Source: Histomonas meleagridis (lineage: Eukaryota; Parabasalia; Tritrichomonadida; Dientamoebidae). From it: a DNA stretch of 56,621 nucleotides. The stretch lies in contig WSYJ01000037.1 in NCBI GenBank assembly GCA_020186115.1, positions 80,001 to 136,621 of the forward strand. The letters run 5' to 3'. A model generated the notes under the pieces. The model was not told where the DNA came from. It ran no database searches and worked only from the letters and a program-made list of their open reading frames with translations. The position numbers and the translations under genes were made by a program. Shown here piece after piece: positions 1 through 8,558 of the stretch; position 1 is the first letter of the stretch, and every line of letters begins with the position of its first letter.

Positions 1-243
1 AAAAGAGAATTGATATCAATGCTAAAGATATAATTTTATTATACTTAAATTTTGAATAAATAATTTAAAATTAAAAAGCAATTTTTGGAAATTATATCAC
101 ATATTTAATTCTGCACTTAAATGTGCATCAATCAAAGGCAATAAAGAAATCGTAAAAATACTTATTAAACGAAGAGAAACTGATATTAATATTAAAGACA
201 TTTGTTGTTATCATTTAATATTAATTATAATAGTATGATATTT
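1..243 (+). pseudogene. ankyrin-repeat array, 5' part (cut by the window edge and by a mariner)
   Basis: Two ankyrin-repeat pieces can be read. One ends in I-D-I-N-A-K-D-I at the window edge. The next starts at about 110 (C-T-C-A-S-I-K-G-N-K-E-I-V-K-I-L-I) and ends in D-I-N-I-K-D-I at about 205. They are separated by an AT-rich spacer with stops. The array is interrupted at the TA dinucleotide at 243-244 by a mariner and resumes at 2744. If the mariner and one TA copy are removed, the distance from this repeat to the next is 164 bp, close to the 170-bp period of the rest of the array. The gene starts upstream of the window. It may be a pseudogene or a gene of many small exons; see the finding on the 170-bp period. 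Confidence 0.6.
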
Positions 244-478
244 ACAAAGGGGGGTGAAAAAGTACCCGACCCACCCCTGTAATTCTTTATTAAGAATGAA
301 TTAAAACATAAAATGGTATTTATATATAAGTATAAACTCTAGTGTATTTAAGTATATAAAAATTTTTAAAAAATATAAATTCAGTAAAAAGTTATATACG
401 TTTAAATTTTCGAACGTTTAAAATAATTGGTATTATGTCTATTGAGCAAAGGTATGTCATTCATTTTTGAATGCTATA

Positions 479-1761
479 GGGGGGACGGAAATGTTTTATC
501 TTAAATATGATCCTTTTATTTTTTTTAATAAAAATTATATATATAAAAATACAAAAGACTGTGATAATAATGATATAATTTTTGAGATCAGAAATATTAT
601 ATATATCAAGAAAATGTCGAAAAAAAATCTTCATATTGTCAATTTTTTTAAACATTTTTCATTTTTATGGAAGTCGAACAAAGAGCAGTCATATTTTTCC
701 TGAAAAGAAAAGGCTTTAAACTCAGCCAAATTAAACAAGAGTTAGATGATGTTTATCATCAAGATGCACTTGATATTAATACCATAAAATATTGGGTGCA
801 TCAATTTAAATTAGGGAGATCTGAAATAACAAACATTCAAGATCCAGGAAGACCAGTACTTGATTTCATTGATTCAAAAATTTTGGCTGCACTCGAAATG
901 GAACCATTTCATTCGACATATACATTAAGTGAAGCCTTATCTATACCACGATCCACCATAAATGATCACCTCAATAAATTAGGCTTCCATTATTATAATT
1001 TAAGAGTGGTTCCATATGAACTGACATGTGAAATTAAAGAAGAAAGAGTGCGAAAAGCAACTGAGCTTCTTGATATCTTAAAAGTTAGTAAGAGAAAAGG
1101 TGTTCATAGAATCATAACTGGGGATGAATCATGGTTTTTCTTATCATATGATCACAAGCATATGTGGTCACAATCAAGAGATAATTCACATGAAATTATC
1201 GATACAAAAATTGACACGATAAAATATATGGTAACTATTTTTTGAAATATTGATCAATTCTTTATAGTTGATATTATGAAAGATGGTGAAAAATTTAACT
1301 CGAAGTATTTTATTAATAATATAATTAAACCCTTGAAGCAAATTGTATACCCACAATAGAAAAAGCTCAATGAAAACCCATATGTTTTACATTTCGATAA
1401 TGCATCTCCCCATACCTCTAATGCTTCAACTAAATTTTCGGTTGATAATGGTTTTAAATAAGCTCCACAGCCACCATATTCACCAGATCTTGCTCCTTCA
1501 GATCTCTTTTTATTTGGTTTTTTAAAAAATCAACTAGAAGGAGAAAAATTCGAATTTTCAACAATTGCACGATAAAATAACTGAAATTTTGTGTGAAATT
1601 TCAAAGTATACTTTAGCAAAAGTTTTTGAAGAATGGATTGAAAGATGTCAATGGGTGATAAAGAACACAGGAAACTACTATCATAAGTAAACTTAAAAAA
1701 AATAATTGAAATCTTTTGTTTCGATTCTATTATATTTAGGATAAAACATATCCGTCCCTCA
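479..1761 (+). mobile_element. mariner element A (nested inside element B)
   Basis: The left end at 479 begins GGGGGGACGGAAATGTTTTA. The right end, read in reverse from 1761, begins TGAGGGACGGATATGTTTTA. TA dinucleotides flank both ends (477-478 and 1762-1763). Its 1283 bp match the usual mariner length. Its TIR sequence differs from that of element B, so two mariner subfamilies are stacked. It splits the transposase reading frame of element B within the first 15 codons. Confidence 0.88.
667..1690 (+). pseudogene. mariner transposase of element A (inactivated)
   Basis: The frame opens at the ATG at 667 (M-E-V-E-Q-R-A-V-I-F-F-L). It carries the N-terminal helix-turn-helix, the linker Q-D-P-G-R-P, GDESWFF (first catalytic Asp), LHFDNASPHTS (second) and LAPSDLFLFGF (third, 34 residues on). 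It is broken by in-frame stops at 1243 (TGA), about 1357 (TAG) and about 1459 (TAA), and by a +1 frameshift near 1560. The C-terminal part W-I-E-R-C-Q-W-V-I-K-N-T-G-N-Y-Y ends at a TAA at 1688-1690. The three stops look like point substitutions, so this is a decayed copy. Confidence 0.87.
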
Positions 1762-2743
1762 TACAAGGCCAAGGTTGCAGGAAAATCAAAAAGCAATTAG
1801 ATGAAACGTATAATAAGGAAGCATACTCTGAAACCCAAATAAAATATTGGATTAAAAGCTGGAAGGAGGGTAGAACCACAAGCGAAGATATCCCAGAGGG
1901 TGTAAGGCCAAAAATCGATAATAAGGGATTAATTTTAAATTATCTCAATGATGAACCTTATGCATCAACCAAGGTAATGGCAAAAGCTTTCCACGTTGAT
2001 AAATTTGTTGTTAAGAGAAACTTATTAGAAATGGATAATAATAAATATTCAAAAAAATGGATTCCTCATTTACTCACTAATGAACAAAAATTAAAAAGGG
2101 TCCAAGAGTCAGAAGAACTTTTAAAGATACTCGAGGCAGATGAACCGAACAATTTTGCCAATATTATTACTGGTGATGAAAGTTGGTTTAATATGCATTA
2201 TGATCATGCCTTTCAATGGGCACCAAATCCAGATTCTGTTACACCAAGGTTGAGACAAAGTATCAATACAGAAAAACGGATGGTTACAATATTCTTTACT
2301 GGTGTTGGCCTTGTAACAGTTAAGATTTTAGATTCAGGTTTAAAATTTAATTCAACACATTTTTGTGGATGCATTTTATCCAACATCGTCAAAAATGGAC
2401 GAATTGGTACTAGAGAAAAAAAAGTTAAGGGCATGTTTATTCATATGGACAACTGTCGCATTCATAATTCAAAAGTGACCACTGATTGTATAAAAAAAAG
2501 CGGACTAATAAGAGCACCCCATCCGCCATATTCCTCCGATATTGCACCAAGTGACTTCTGGTTTTTCGGATACTCGAAAAACAAGTTCGCAGTCAAAATG
2601 TGTTCCATGAATGGATTAACCGATTGGAAGATGTCATTAGAAACAATGGTGAATACATTAATTAAAAACATTAACTAAATTAATTAATATTAAAATTTGA
2701 GCATTTTTGAGGGGTGGGTTGGGTACTTTTTCACCCCCCTGTA

Positions 2744-3896
2744 TTATTTGGAAAATATTCAAATTATTTAATACAATATTTCAATGGGCAACATATAATG
2801 GTAAAACAAAATTTGTTAAAATATTTATTAAACTAAAAGATATTGATATCAATAATATAAATATTTATTTATTTGCATTAAAATCTATTATAATAAGTTG
2901 ATGTATCACAAGAATATTTGGAAATTAATTTGAATATTTAAAACAGCACTTATGATTGCATCTATTAAAGGTTACATAGAAATAGTTAAATTACTTCTTG
3001 AAAATATAGAAATTGATGTTAACATTAAAGATATTTATTCTGTTATAAATAGAGTTTTTTGCGTATATTTAATATTTTATAATGATATTTGAAATTAATT
3101 CAACATATTTAAAACAGCATTAATGTTCGCATGCATTAGAGGATTTATAGATATAGTTAAATTGCTTCTTGAACATGAAGGAATTGACATTAATGTAAAA
3201 AATGATTATATATCGAATTTAATATTTATTTTATTAATTTTATATATTAAAATAATATAAGGAAATTGTTTTGAGTATTTGCAACAGTACTTAAATTGGC
3301 ATGTCTTAACGGTAAAACAGAAATAGTTGAATTACTTCTTGAGAAAGAAGGAAATAATATTAATTCATATGATGTATATTTGTTTTCTTTGAAATTAATT
3401 TTAACAATTTTATGTATCAAATATATATTTGGAAATTATTTGAAACATTTAATACAGTACTTATTGATGTTGCTGATAAAGGTTATACAGAAATAGTTAA
3501 ATTACTTCTTGAGCAAGAAGGAATTTATATTAATGCTAGAGATATTTATTTGTTTTATTTAATGTTTATTTTAATAATTTGATATTTCAAAATAATATTT
3601 GGAAATTATTTAAATTATTTCTAACAGCACTCATGCATGCATCGAGAAATGGTCATATAGAAATAGTTAAATTACTTCTTGAACAAGAAGGAATTGATAT
3701 TAAAGCTAAAGATATTATTTATTTATTTTTATATGTAATATGTTTCAATAATTTAATACATCAAAATAATATTTGGTCATTCTTTAAGTGATTTTGGACA
3801 GCACAGAAATTTGCATCAGATCAATATAGAAAGGAAATAGTCAAATTAATTAAAAAACAAAAGAAAATTAAAAAAGACAAATGCATTCATAATTAA
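2744..3896 (+). pseudogene. ankyrin-repeat array, 3' part (units of about 170 bp)
   Basis: Six or seven ankyrin repeats of the form T-A-L-M-x-A-S-x-x-G-x-x-E-I-V-K-L-L-L-E-x-E-G-I-D-I-N-A-K-D-I are each followed by an AT-rich spacer with stops. The conserved ACAG at each repeat start lies at 2943, 3114, 3284, 3454, 3624 and 3798, giving spacings of 171, 170, 170, 170 and 174 bp. Spacers share GATATTTATTTG at the start and TTTGGAAATTATTTAAA near the end. The last unit (3798-3896) has a basic tail and an in-frame TAA, which looks like a true C-terminus. Continuous translation is impossible because 170 is not a multiple of three. Either unusual introns or a pseudogene module would fit. Confidence 0.6.
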
Positions 3897-4023
3897 TAAA
3901 TGAAATAAACTTTTTTTTGACTTCTTTTCATGAGATTATATCCTGCAATGTTTAAATTGATTGAAAATTTTCTTATTAGAACTATACATATGCATAGTTT
4001 ATTGCCAAAAACATAAAAATTAG

Positions 4024-4083
4024 GATGCTATAAAAATCCTCTACCTAACTAGAGAATTTCTAGTCAAGGATTTTTTCAGCGTC
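4024..4083. repeat. palindromic dispersed repeat, full copy
   Basis: The left arm GATGCTATAAAAATCCT (4024-4040) is an imperfect inverted copy of the right arm, which reads GACGCTGAAAAAATCCT on the minus strand (4067-4083). The 26-bp centre contains CTAGAGAATTTCTAG. About 35 bp of the same sequence recurs at 46266-46300 with three mismatches, so this is a dispersed element and not a chance hairpin. Confidence 0.7.
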
Positions 4084-4828
4084 TTAAAAATTCTGGCTTC
4101 TTACCCAGCATGTCAGTTTAGAAAAAAGCTATATAATTCGGAAATTTTTGATGAAAAGAACCACTATGAAACCCAATTTCATTAAAATTATAATTTTAAC
4201 AATTGTGGTGTTTACAAATTGTAAAACCGATATGTTCAATTTCATTCAATTTGGGGCCAAACAGTTCCCTGCATGGACCAAACAAAGCTTGTTAAATTCA
4301 TTTTCCAAAAAAGTAAAAAATGTATGTTTATGCTTTGATGAATTCACGCTCAGCTCACTCTGAAAGTGATGATTTGTGAACATCTGAGCACATGTTACTC
4401 TTCTAACACATAGAAATTTTAATAATTTAAACAATAGATAAATAGACATAATATCTTGCTCCTATTAAAAGGTGTTTTATGCAGTAAAAAATTTATACCA
4501 CAACTTTATTTTTTTTTCCAAGTTAAGTAAATATTTATTTTTATATATGAAATTGGATATATTTTTTTGTGTACTTTTCAATTCCGGAATTTATTCCTTT
4601 GTAATTAAAAGCAGGAAGCTTTCTCTACAAGGAGAACCATAAAAATTATCAAATGAGAATAAAATTATCTCGATGATATGTAAAAACCAAAACGCTATAT
4701 TTTAAAATAAATATTAAATTTAGGAACGACACCATAAAATTAAAGCTTTTAAAATTTGTAGCTTGCTCGTTTAGTGATTTTTGGATCAATTTCTTTTGGG
4801 TAATTGACACTTTTCAAGATCCAGTTCC

Positions 4829-4835
4829 AACGGTT
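4829..4835 (+). promoter_or_regulatory. AACGGTT motif upstream of the WD40 gene
   Basis: AACGGTT lies 43 bp before the ATG at 4878. The same core (AACGGT or its complement) is found shortly before several other genes here (17313, 25768, 32620, 35909). It resembles a Myb-type binding site. The functional role is inferred from recurrence and position only. Confidence 0.4.
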
Positions 4836-4877
4836 TTATAAGACAAGATTTGAGTCTTTTAAAGATTAATAATCCAA

Positions 4878-6401
4878 ATGAATTCCATCTCAAAAATAAT
4901 AAAACATTATCGAAATGGTTATGGAAACCACCACGAAATTTGTGATGCCTTTGAAGAATTTATTCCTTGTTCAATACAGCCAACGTATTATTTAAAAGGG
5001 CATAAAGGCTGTATCAACACTTGTTCTTTTAATAATTTTGGAAACAAACTTCTTACAGGTTGTGATGATGGTAGTGTATGGTTATGGGACATTGAGTCAA
5101 GACCACAAGATCCACTTGTTCGAGTGCGTCCTCATATTTCCAATGTATTCACAACTAATTTTCTTTCTTCTAATACTTTAATTAGTGGTGGCAATGATGG
5201 TACTGTTAAATATATTCAAATCAATGAATCCACCATTAATTGCACGTCATTCAATAATCATCACATTCGCAAAGTACTTTCATCATTTGTTATTGACGAA
5301 AACACTTTTGTCACATGTGGATATGATTGTACCATTCGATTATTTGATGTTCGTCAACCATATCCTGGTACCGTGCAAACAGTTCTGCCATCTCTTACTA
5401 TCGATGATTATAACTATGATGGCCAAGAAATGCTTGCAACCTCTCTTATTAGGAATCATATTAATCCACAATCTGATGGAGGTGGTTCAAGTATTCCTAT
5501 AACAACAAATCCTTACAACGAATCATTGCTTGTAGAAGTTGCTAAAGAAGAAGAAAATGAATTATTTTCAATGGACGTTTATCCAAATGATAGAAAACAA
5601 TTTATATGTTCAACACAAGGTAGTGTTTTATGGTATGATTTAAGAAACATCCTTTGTGCTGACGAGACGCAAGCTATTGGTTTTAATGTTTCAAATCAAG
5701 ATCAAATCCTTCAATGTGTATCTGGTGTAGCTTTTAATAAGAATGGTACATTGATAGCAGCAAGTGTATTCGGTGCCGGCATTATTGTTTTTGACGTTGA
5801 TAAAGCACAAAAAATTAGAGTATTACGACAAAATGAAGATAGTGATGAACAATTGTTCGATTTAATAGATTTCGTTCCAGAATATGAAATAAATAACTCT
5901 CATATAATGAGGAGCTTGCAAAGAGCAATTAGTGTTTTGTCTGGTGAAGAAGAAGAAGAAGATTTTGGTGAAGAAGCTGGAGAAGAAGAAGAACCGTATT
6001 CGGAGAACGTTTATTTTTCAGAAGGAACCGATGGACTATCGGAGGAGGACGTTAGCGATGGGGTGGTCGCCCAACTCACAGAGCATTCTTCTGTAGAAAC
6101 TATAAAAGGGGTCAATTGGTATGGCGATTACGTTGTTACAGGAAGTGACGATGGATCTGTTTTCTTTTATGATGTAGAAAGAGAAAGAGTTGTAAATATA
6201 GTCAAAGCTCATCAATCAAATGTAAACGTTGTTGCTGTACATCCTAATAATCTTTTCATGGCAACAAGTGGGATGGATCAATATGCAGTGCTTTGGGAGC
6301 CAATGCATGTTTCAAAAACAAATATGAATAATGTTATGCAAAGAATAGATGAACTAAATTCATTTCGCCCTATTAACATTACAGATTGTAATATATACTG
6401 A
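4878..6401 (+). CDS. WD40 protein of the DCAF5/DCAF6/DCAF8 type
   Basis: This 507-residue protein has WD40 repeats at both ends. N-terminal blades include L-K-G-H-K-G-C-I-N-T and L-L-T-G-C-D-D-G-S-V-W-L-W-D (about 40-72), then S-G-G-N-D-G-T-V and C-G-Y-D-C-T-I-R-L-F-D-V-R. A long insertion with acidic runs (about 356-375) precedes two C-terminal blades with G-S-D-D-G-S-V-F-F-Y-D and A-T-S-G-M-D-Q-Y-A-V-L-W. A propeller interrupted by an acidic insertion, followed by a blade pair of this form, is the layout of DCAF6/DCAF8 substrate receptors of the CUL4-DDB1 ubiquitin ligase. The role is taken from the family; the best paralogue match is not certain. The ATG follows the AACGGTT motif by 43 bp. 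Confidence 0.72.
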   Translation: MNSISKIIKHYRNGYGNHHEICDAFEEFIPCSIQPTYYLKGHKGCINTCSFNNFGNKLLTGCDDGSVWLWDIESRPQDPLVRVRPHISNVFTTNFLSSNTLISGGNDGTVKYIQINESTINCTSFNNHHIRKVLSSFVIDENTFVTCGYDCTIRLFDVRQPYPGTVQTVLPSLTIDDYNYDGQEMLATSLIRNHINPQSDGGGSSIPITTNPYNESLLVEVAKEEENELFSMDVYPNDRKQFICSTQGSVLWYDLRNILCADETQAIGFNVSNQDQILQCVSGVAFNKNGTLIAASVFGAGIIVFDVDKAQKIRVLRQNEDSDEQLFDLIDFVPEYEINNSHIMRSLQRAISVLSGEEEEEDFGEEAGEEEEPYSENVYFSEGTDGLSEEDVSDGVVAQLTEHSSVETIKGVNWYGDYVVTGSDDGSVFFYDVERERVVNIVKAHQSNVNVVAVHPNNLFMATSGMDQYAVLWEPMHVSKTNMNNVMQRIDELNSFRPINITDCNIY

Positions 6402-6441
6402 GAAATACGATATTTTATATTATTTAGCATCAGAAAAAAAA

Positions 6442-7077
6442 TTATTCTGATTTAGTTGATTTAGCCGTAACAACAATAACAATAATGATGATAAGAGCAA
6501 GGATAAAAATACCTGCTATTATGCCCAATTTGTACTTTTCCCAGCACATCTGTCGACGCATTGATGTGGATTTCCGATTAAATTGTTTGGAGCTTGTTAC
6601 GATGTTTTCTGCTCCATTATCTAGCGCTTCAATAGTGCTTCCTCTTAAGTAAACTTCTTTGATATTTTCTTTCATCAATTCTTGGGCTTCATTTAGGTTT
6701 TCATGAATTTCTTTAATTTTATCTGTTTCCGTAAGTAATGACTTTATGACAGGACTAAACTCGCTTTGGAAGCTAAAAGATGATGCAGTGCTCCAATTTC
6801 TTCCATGTTTCATAAGAAAAGTTGTTTGTAACTTACGAAGAAAATCAAATGCATCATTAGCTGTGATATCTTGTGTTCCGATAACACTAAAGTTTATGCC
6901 AGTATCTAGTTGTTCAATAAATATTTTGTGTGTAGATTTTTCACATTGGAATCTTTGGTCTGATGGATTTAATTGTTTAAGAATACCTAAAATCAAAACA
7001 TCAAAATTTCCACTCGAACATGCTTGTTGTGCAAGGATTATATCATGGCGAGCTACAGCTGCATACTCGAAAGGCAT
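6442..7077 (-). CDS. longin-type R-SNARE (VAMP7-like)
   Basis: This 211-residue protein has the three parts of a longin R-SNARE. An N-terminal longin domain (about 1-118) comes first. The SNARE motif (about 120-180) includes the zero-layer arginine at R145 in E-V-Y-L-R-G-S-T-I-E-A-L. A single C-terminal membrane anchor of aliphatic residues follows (about 184-204), with a short basic and polar tail. Length and order match VAMP7/YKT-type proteins; the membrane anchor argues against Ykt6. It should act as the vesicle-side SNARE in endosomal or lysosomal fusion. It converges with the WD40 gene, with only 40 bp between the two stop codons. Confidence 0.88.
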   Translation of the reverse strand: MPFEYAAVARHDIILAQQACSSGNFDVLILGILKQLNPSDQRFQCEKSTHKIFIEQLDTGINFSVIGTQDITANDAFDFLRKLQTTFLMKHGRNWSTASSFSFQSEFSPVIKSLLTETDKIKEIHENLNEAQELMKENIKEVYLRGSTIEALDNGAENIVTSSKQFNRKSTSMRRQMCWEKYKLGIIAGIFILALIIIIVIVVTAKSTKSE

Positions 7078-7475
7078 GTTATATCTGGAAAGAAGTGCTT
7101 ACCTGAAATTTCAGTTGAGAAGATTAATATCGTATTGAAATCTCATATAAATTATTCAATTGCTACCTTCTTCACATCATCTGCCAAGGATCTTTATCAT
7201 TGAATAAAAACGTCTATCAAAACAGACATAGGAATGACAATTAGTAAGAAAATATGATAAATTTAATAAAAAAGATTCTATCAAGAAATCATTAACATTA
7301 AAATCAAATTAATTTCTAAAGCTGGCTATCAACTTTATATATTTATAATAAATCATTAAATTAAAGGATTGTGTTCCTTTAAAAGATAAGAACTAAGAAA
7401 AGAAGTTACTTTTCTTATCATTTTCAATTTGGAAAAAATGATAACTTTAATATATCATAATTTTAAAATATCGAT
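7078..7475. other. intergenic region between the SNARE gene and tRNA-Lys
   Basis: AT-rich, with no open frame or RNA gene that I can support. It should hold the SNARE gene promoter and the upstream region of the tRNA. Confidence 0.4.
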
Positions 7476-7549
7476 GCCATCGTAGCTCAATCGGCTAGAG
7501 CATAAGACTCTTAATCTTGGGGTTGCGGGTTCGAGTCCCGCCGGTGGCT
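7476..7549 (+). tRNA. tRNA-Lys (anticodon CUU)
   Basis: The cloverleaf can be folded by eye. The acceptor arm GCCATCG pairs with CGGTGGC. The D arm is GCTC/GAGC. The anticodon stem TAAGA/TCTTG closes the loop CTCTTAA with anticodon CTT. The T arm GCGGG/CCCGC holds the loop TTCGAGT. No intron and no encoded CCA are present. A run of six T follows at once, the expected RNA polymerase III terminator. An identical gene lies at 18827. Confidence 0.96.
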
Positions 7550-7554
7550 TTTTT
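7549..7554 (+). terminator. RNA polymerase III T-run terminator
   Basis: Six consecutive T directly follow the tRNA acceptor stem. Confidence 0.8.
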
Positions 7555-8558
7555 GCTACCAAACGCTAGTACCGATTTATGATTTGATATCTTCTGGAGA
7601 ATCCATGCTTTTTATACATATGATATTCATATTTTTCATTTGAGAGATTTTTTGTAGATAAGTATTGTATGAGGGGAATGAATTATTTTTTTTAAAATAT
7701 AAATACGGTATACGTCATATTTGTATATCATTAAGTATTTCCTGATGTTTTGATTAGCATTATGTCTTATGTATCTTTTAATATGAAAAAAATTTTATAA
7801 GAAGGATCGTTGGATTCAGCTTATATTACTTAATTTCTATTCAAGACTAGATAAATTGAATGAATTTTAATCACAGAATGTGAAATAAAACATTTTATTT
7901 TGTCCATTATTTCAAAGCATAAACAACTGACTAGTTGAACCAAAATTGAATATTGTCTTGTTGATGTTTCTTCGATAATTACGATTAACTTTCTAAAAAC
8001 GATTTGAAATACCCTATAACATTTTATCATTATATTATAGTAGTAGTAGAAAATCATCCATATACAATTTTTTAATAACATGTCAATTAGCATATTCAAT
8101 CTATGTTTCAACACATACGATAGAGGTATTAATTAATTTTTATTCTAATTTTCTGAAATAATTAGAAAAAAAATATGAGGCAACATGTAAATACCAAATA
8201 ATGAATACATTTTTAGAATATTTATTTTCTTTACCTAGCAAAGGATCATTACACCCTATACTTTTAAATTCTAAATTGAAGCCACTCTCACACCTGTACC
8301 TTTCTCCTTTAATCGATAAAAATTTGAATGCATTTTATTTATATTTTGTTTGTGACACTAAAATCGAAAGTTATAAATATTATTGATTTTGTACGACAAT
8401 TCGCTTTACGCCGACCGTTTTCTTTAGACATTTTATCTCACAGTTTCCTTGGTGTTATATCTTTGATCGTTTAAGGATCAAATTGACACTTTTGCGTAAA
8501 AACGATAGTCATTTTCTGTGGAAACGGCTTCCTAATGAAAAAGTCATGTTTCAATGGT
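7555..8558. other. intergenic region, about 1 kb
   Basis: No gene is supported. Open frames at 7830-8114 (minus) and 8201-8386 (plus) are short, low-complexity and lack recognisable domains. The stretch close to 8400-8558 is somewhat richer in CG and precedes the stop codon of the minus-strand gene. Confidence 0.4.

Larger units (their letters stand above)
435..2678 (+). pseudogene. mariner transposase of element B (split and frameshifted)
   Basis: The first codons start at the ATG at 435 (M-S-I-E-Q-R) and meet a stop at 468-470, apparently from one missing T in a T run. The nested mariner then splits the gene at 476. The rest runs open from 1764 to 2678. It has a helix-turn-helix region with the linker-like motif I-K-Y-W-I-K-S-W-K-E-G, then the catalytic triad GDESWF, HMDNCRIHN and APSDFWFFG. 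The second and third aspartates are separated by 34 residues, the DD34D spacing of mariner. All three acidic residues are intact, but the N-terminal break and the nested insertion make this copy non-autonomous. Confidence 0.85.
245..2741 (+). mobile_element. mariner element B (outer), with a second mariner nested inside
   Basis: Terminal inverted repeats of about 30 bp are visible. The left end (249-278) reads GGGGGGTGAAAAAGTACCC and continues to ACCCCT; the right end (2710-2739) is its reverse complement with one mismatch. Both ends sit beside TA (243-244 and 2742-2743), the duplication expected for Tc1/mariner elements. Length is 2497 bp. Removing the nested 1283-bp element and its TA leaves about 1212 bp, the normal size for mariner. 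The element interrupts an ankyrin-array spacer. Confidence 0.88.
3897..4877. other. intergenic region, 981 bp
   Basis: No convincing gene is present. A short open frame at 4148-4363 has no recognisable domain and a matching open frame on the other strand. A palindromic repeat lies at 4024-4083. The Myb-like AACGGTT motif at 4829-4835 belongs to the next gene. Confidence 0.5.

Noticed and set aside
461-703. Short open frames at the left end of the nested mariner
   Set aside because: They overlap the terminal repeat and the transposase start of element A in other frames; shadows.
2744-3896. Canonical trichomonad introns (GTAYGT...ACTAACACACAG) in the ankyrin spacers
   Set aside because: Neither signal is present; the available GT-AG pairs do not keep the reading frame. 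Only a non-canonical mechanism remains possible.
2744-3896. 170-bp period as centromeric or nucleosome-phased satellite
   Set aside because: The length is similar, but the units encode recognisable ankyrin repeats and the arrays are short, so a coding origin explains them better.
4148-4363. 71-residue open frame with a hydrophobic start
   Set aside because: No domain, an equally long frame on the other strand, and no clear promoter motif; likely chance.
8201-8386. 61-residue plus-strand frame
   Set aside because: Low complexity, no domain, no promoter support.
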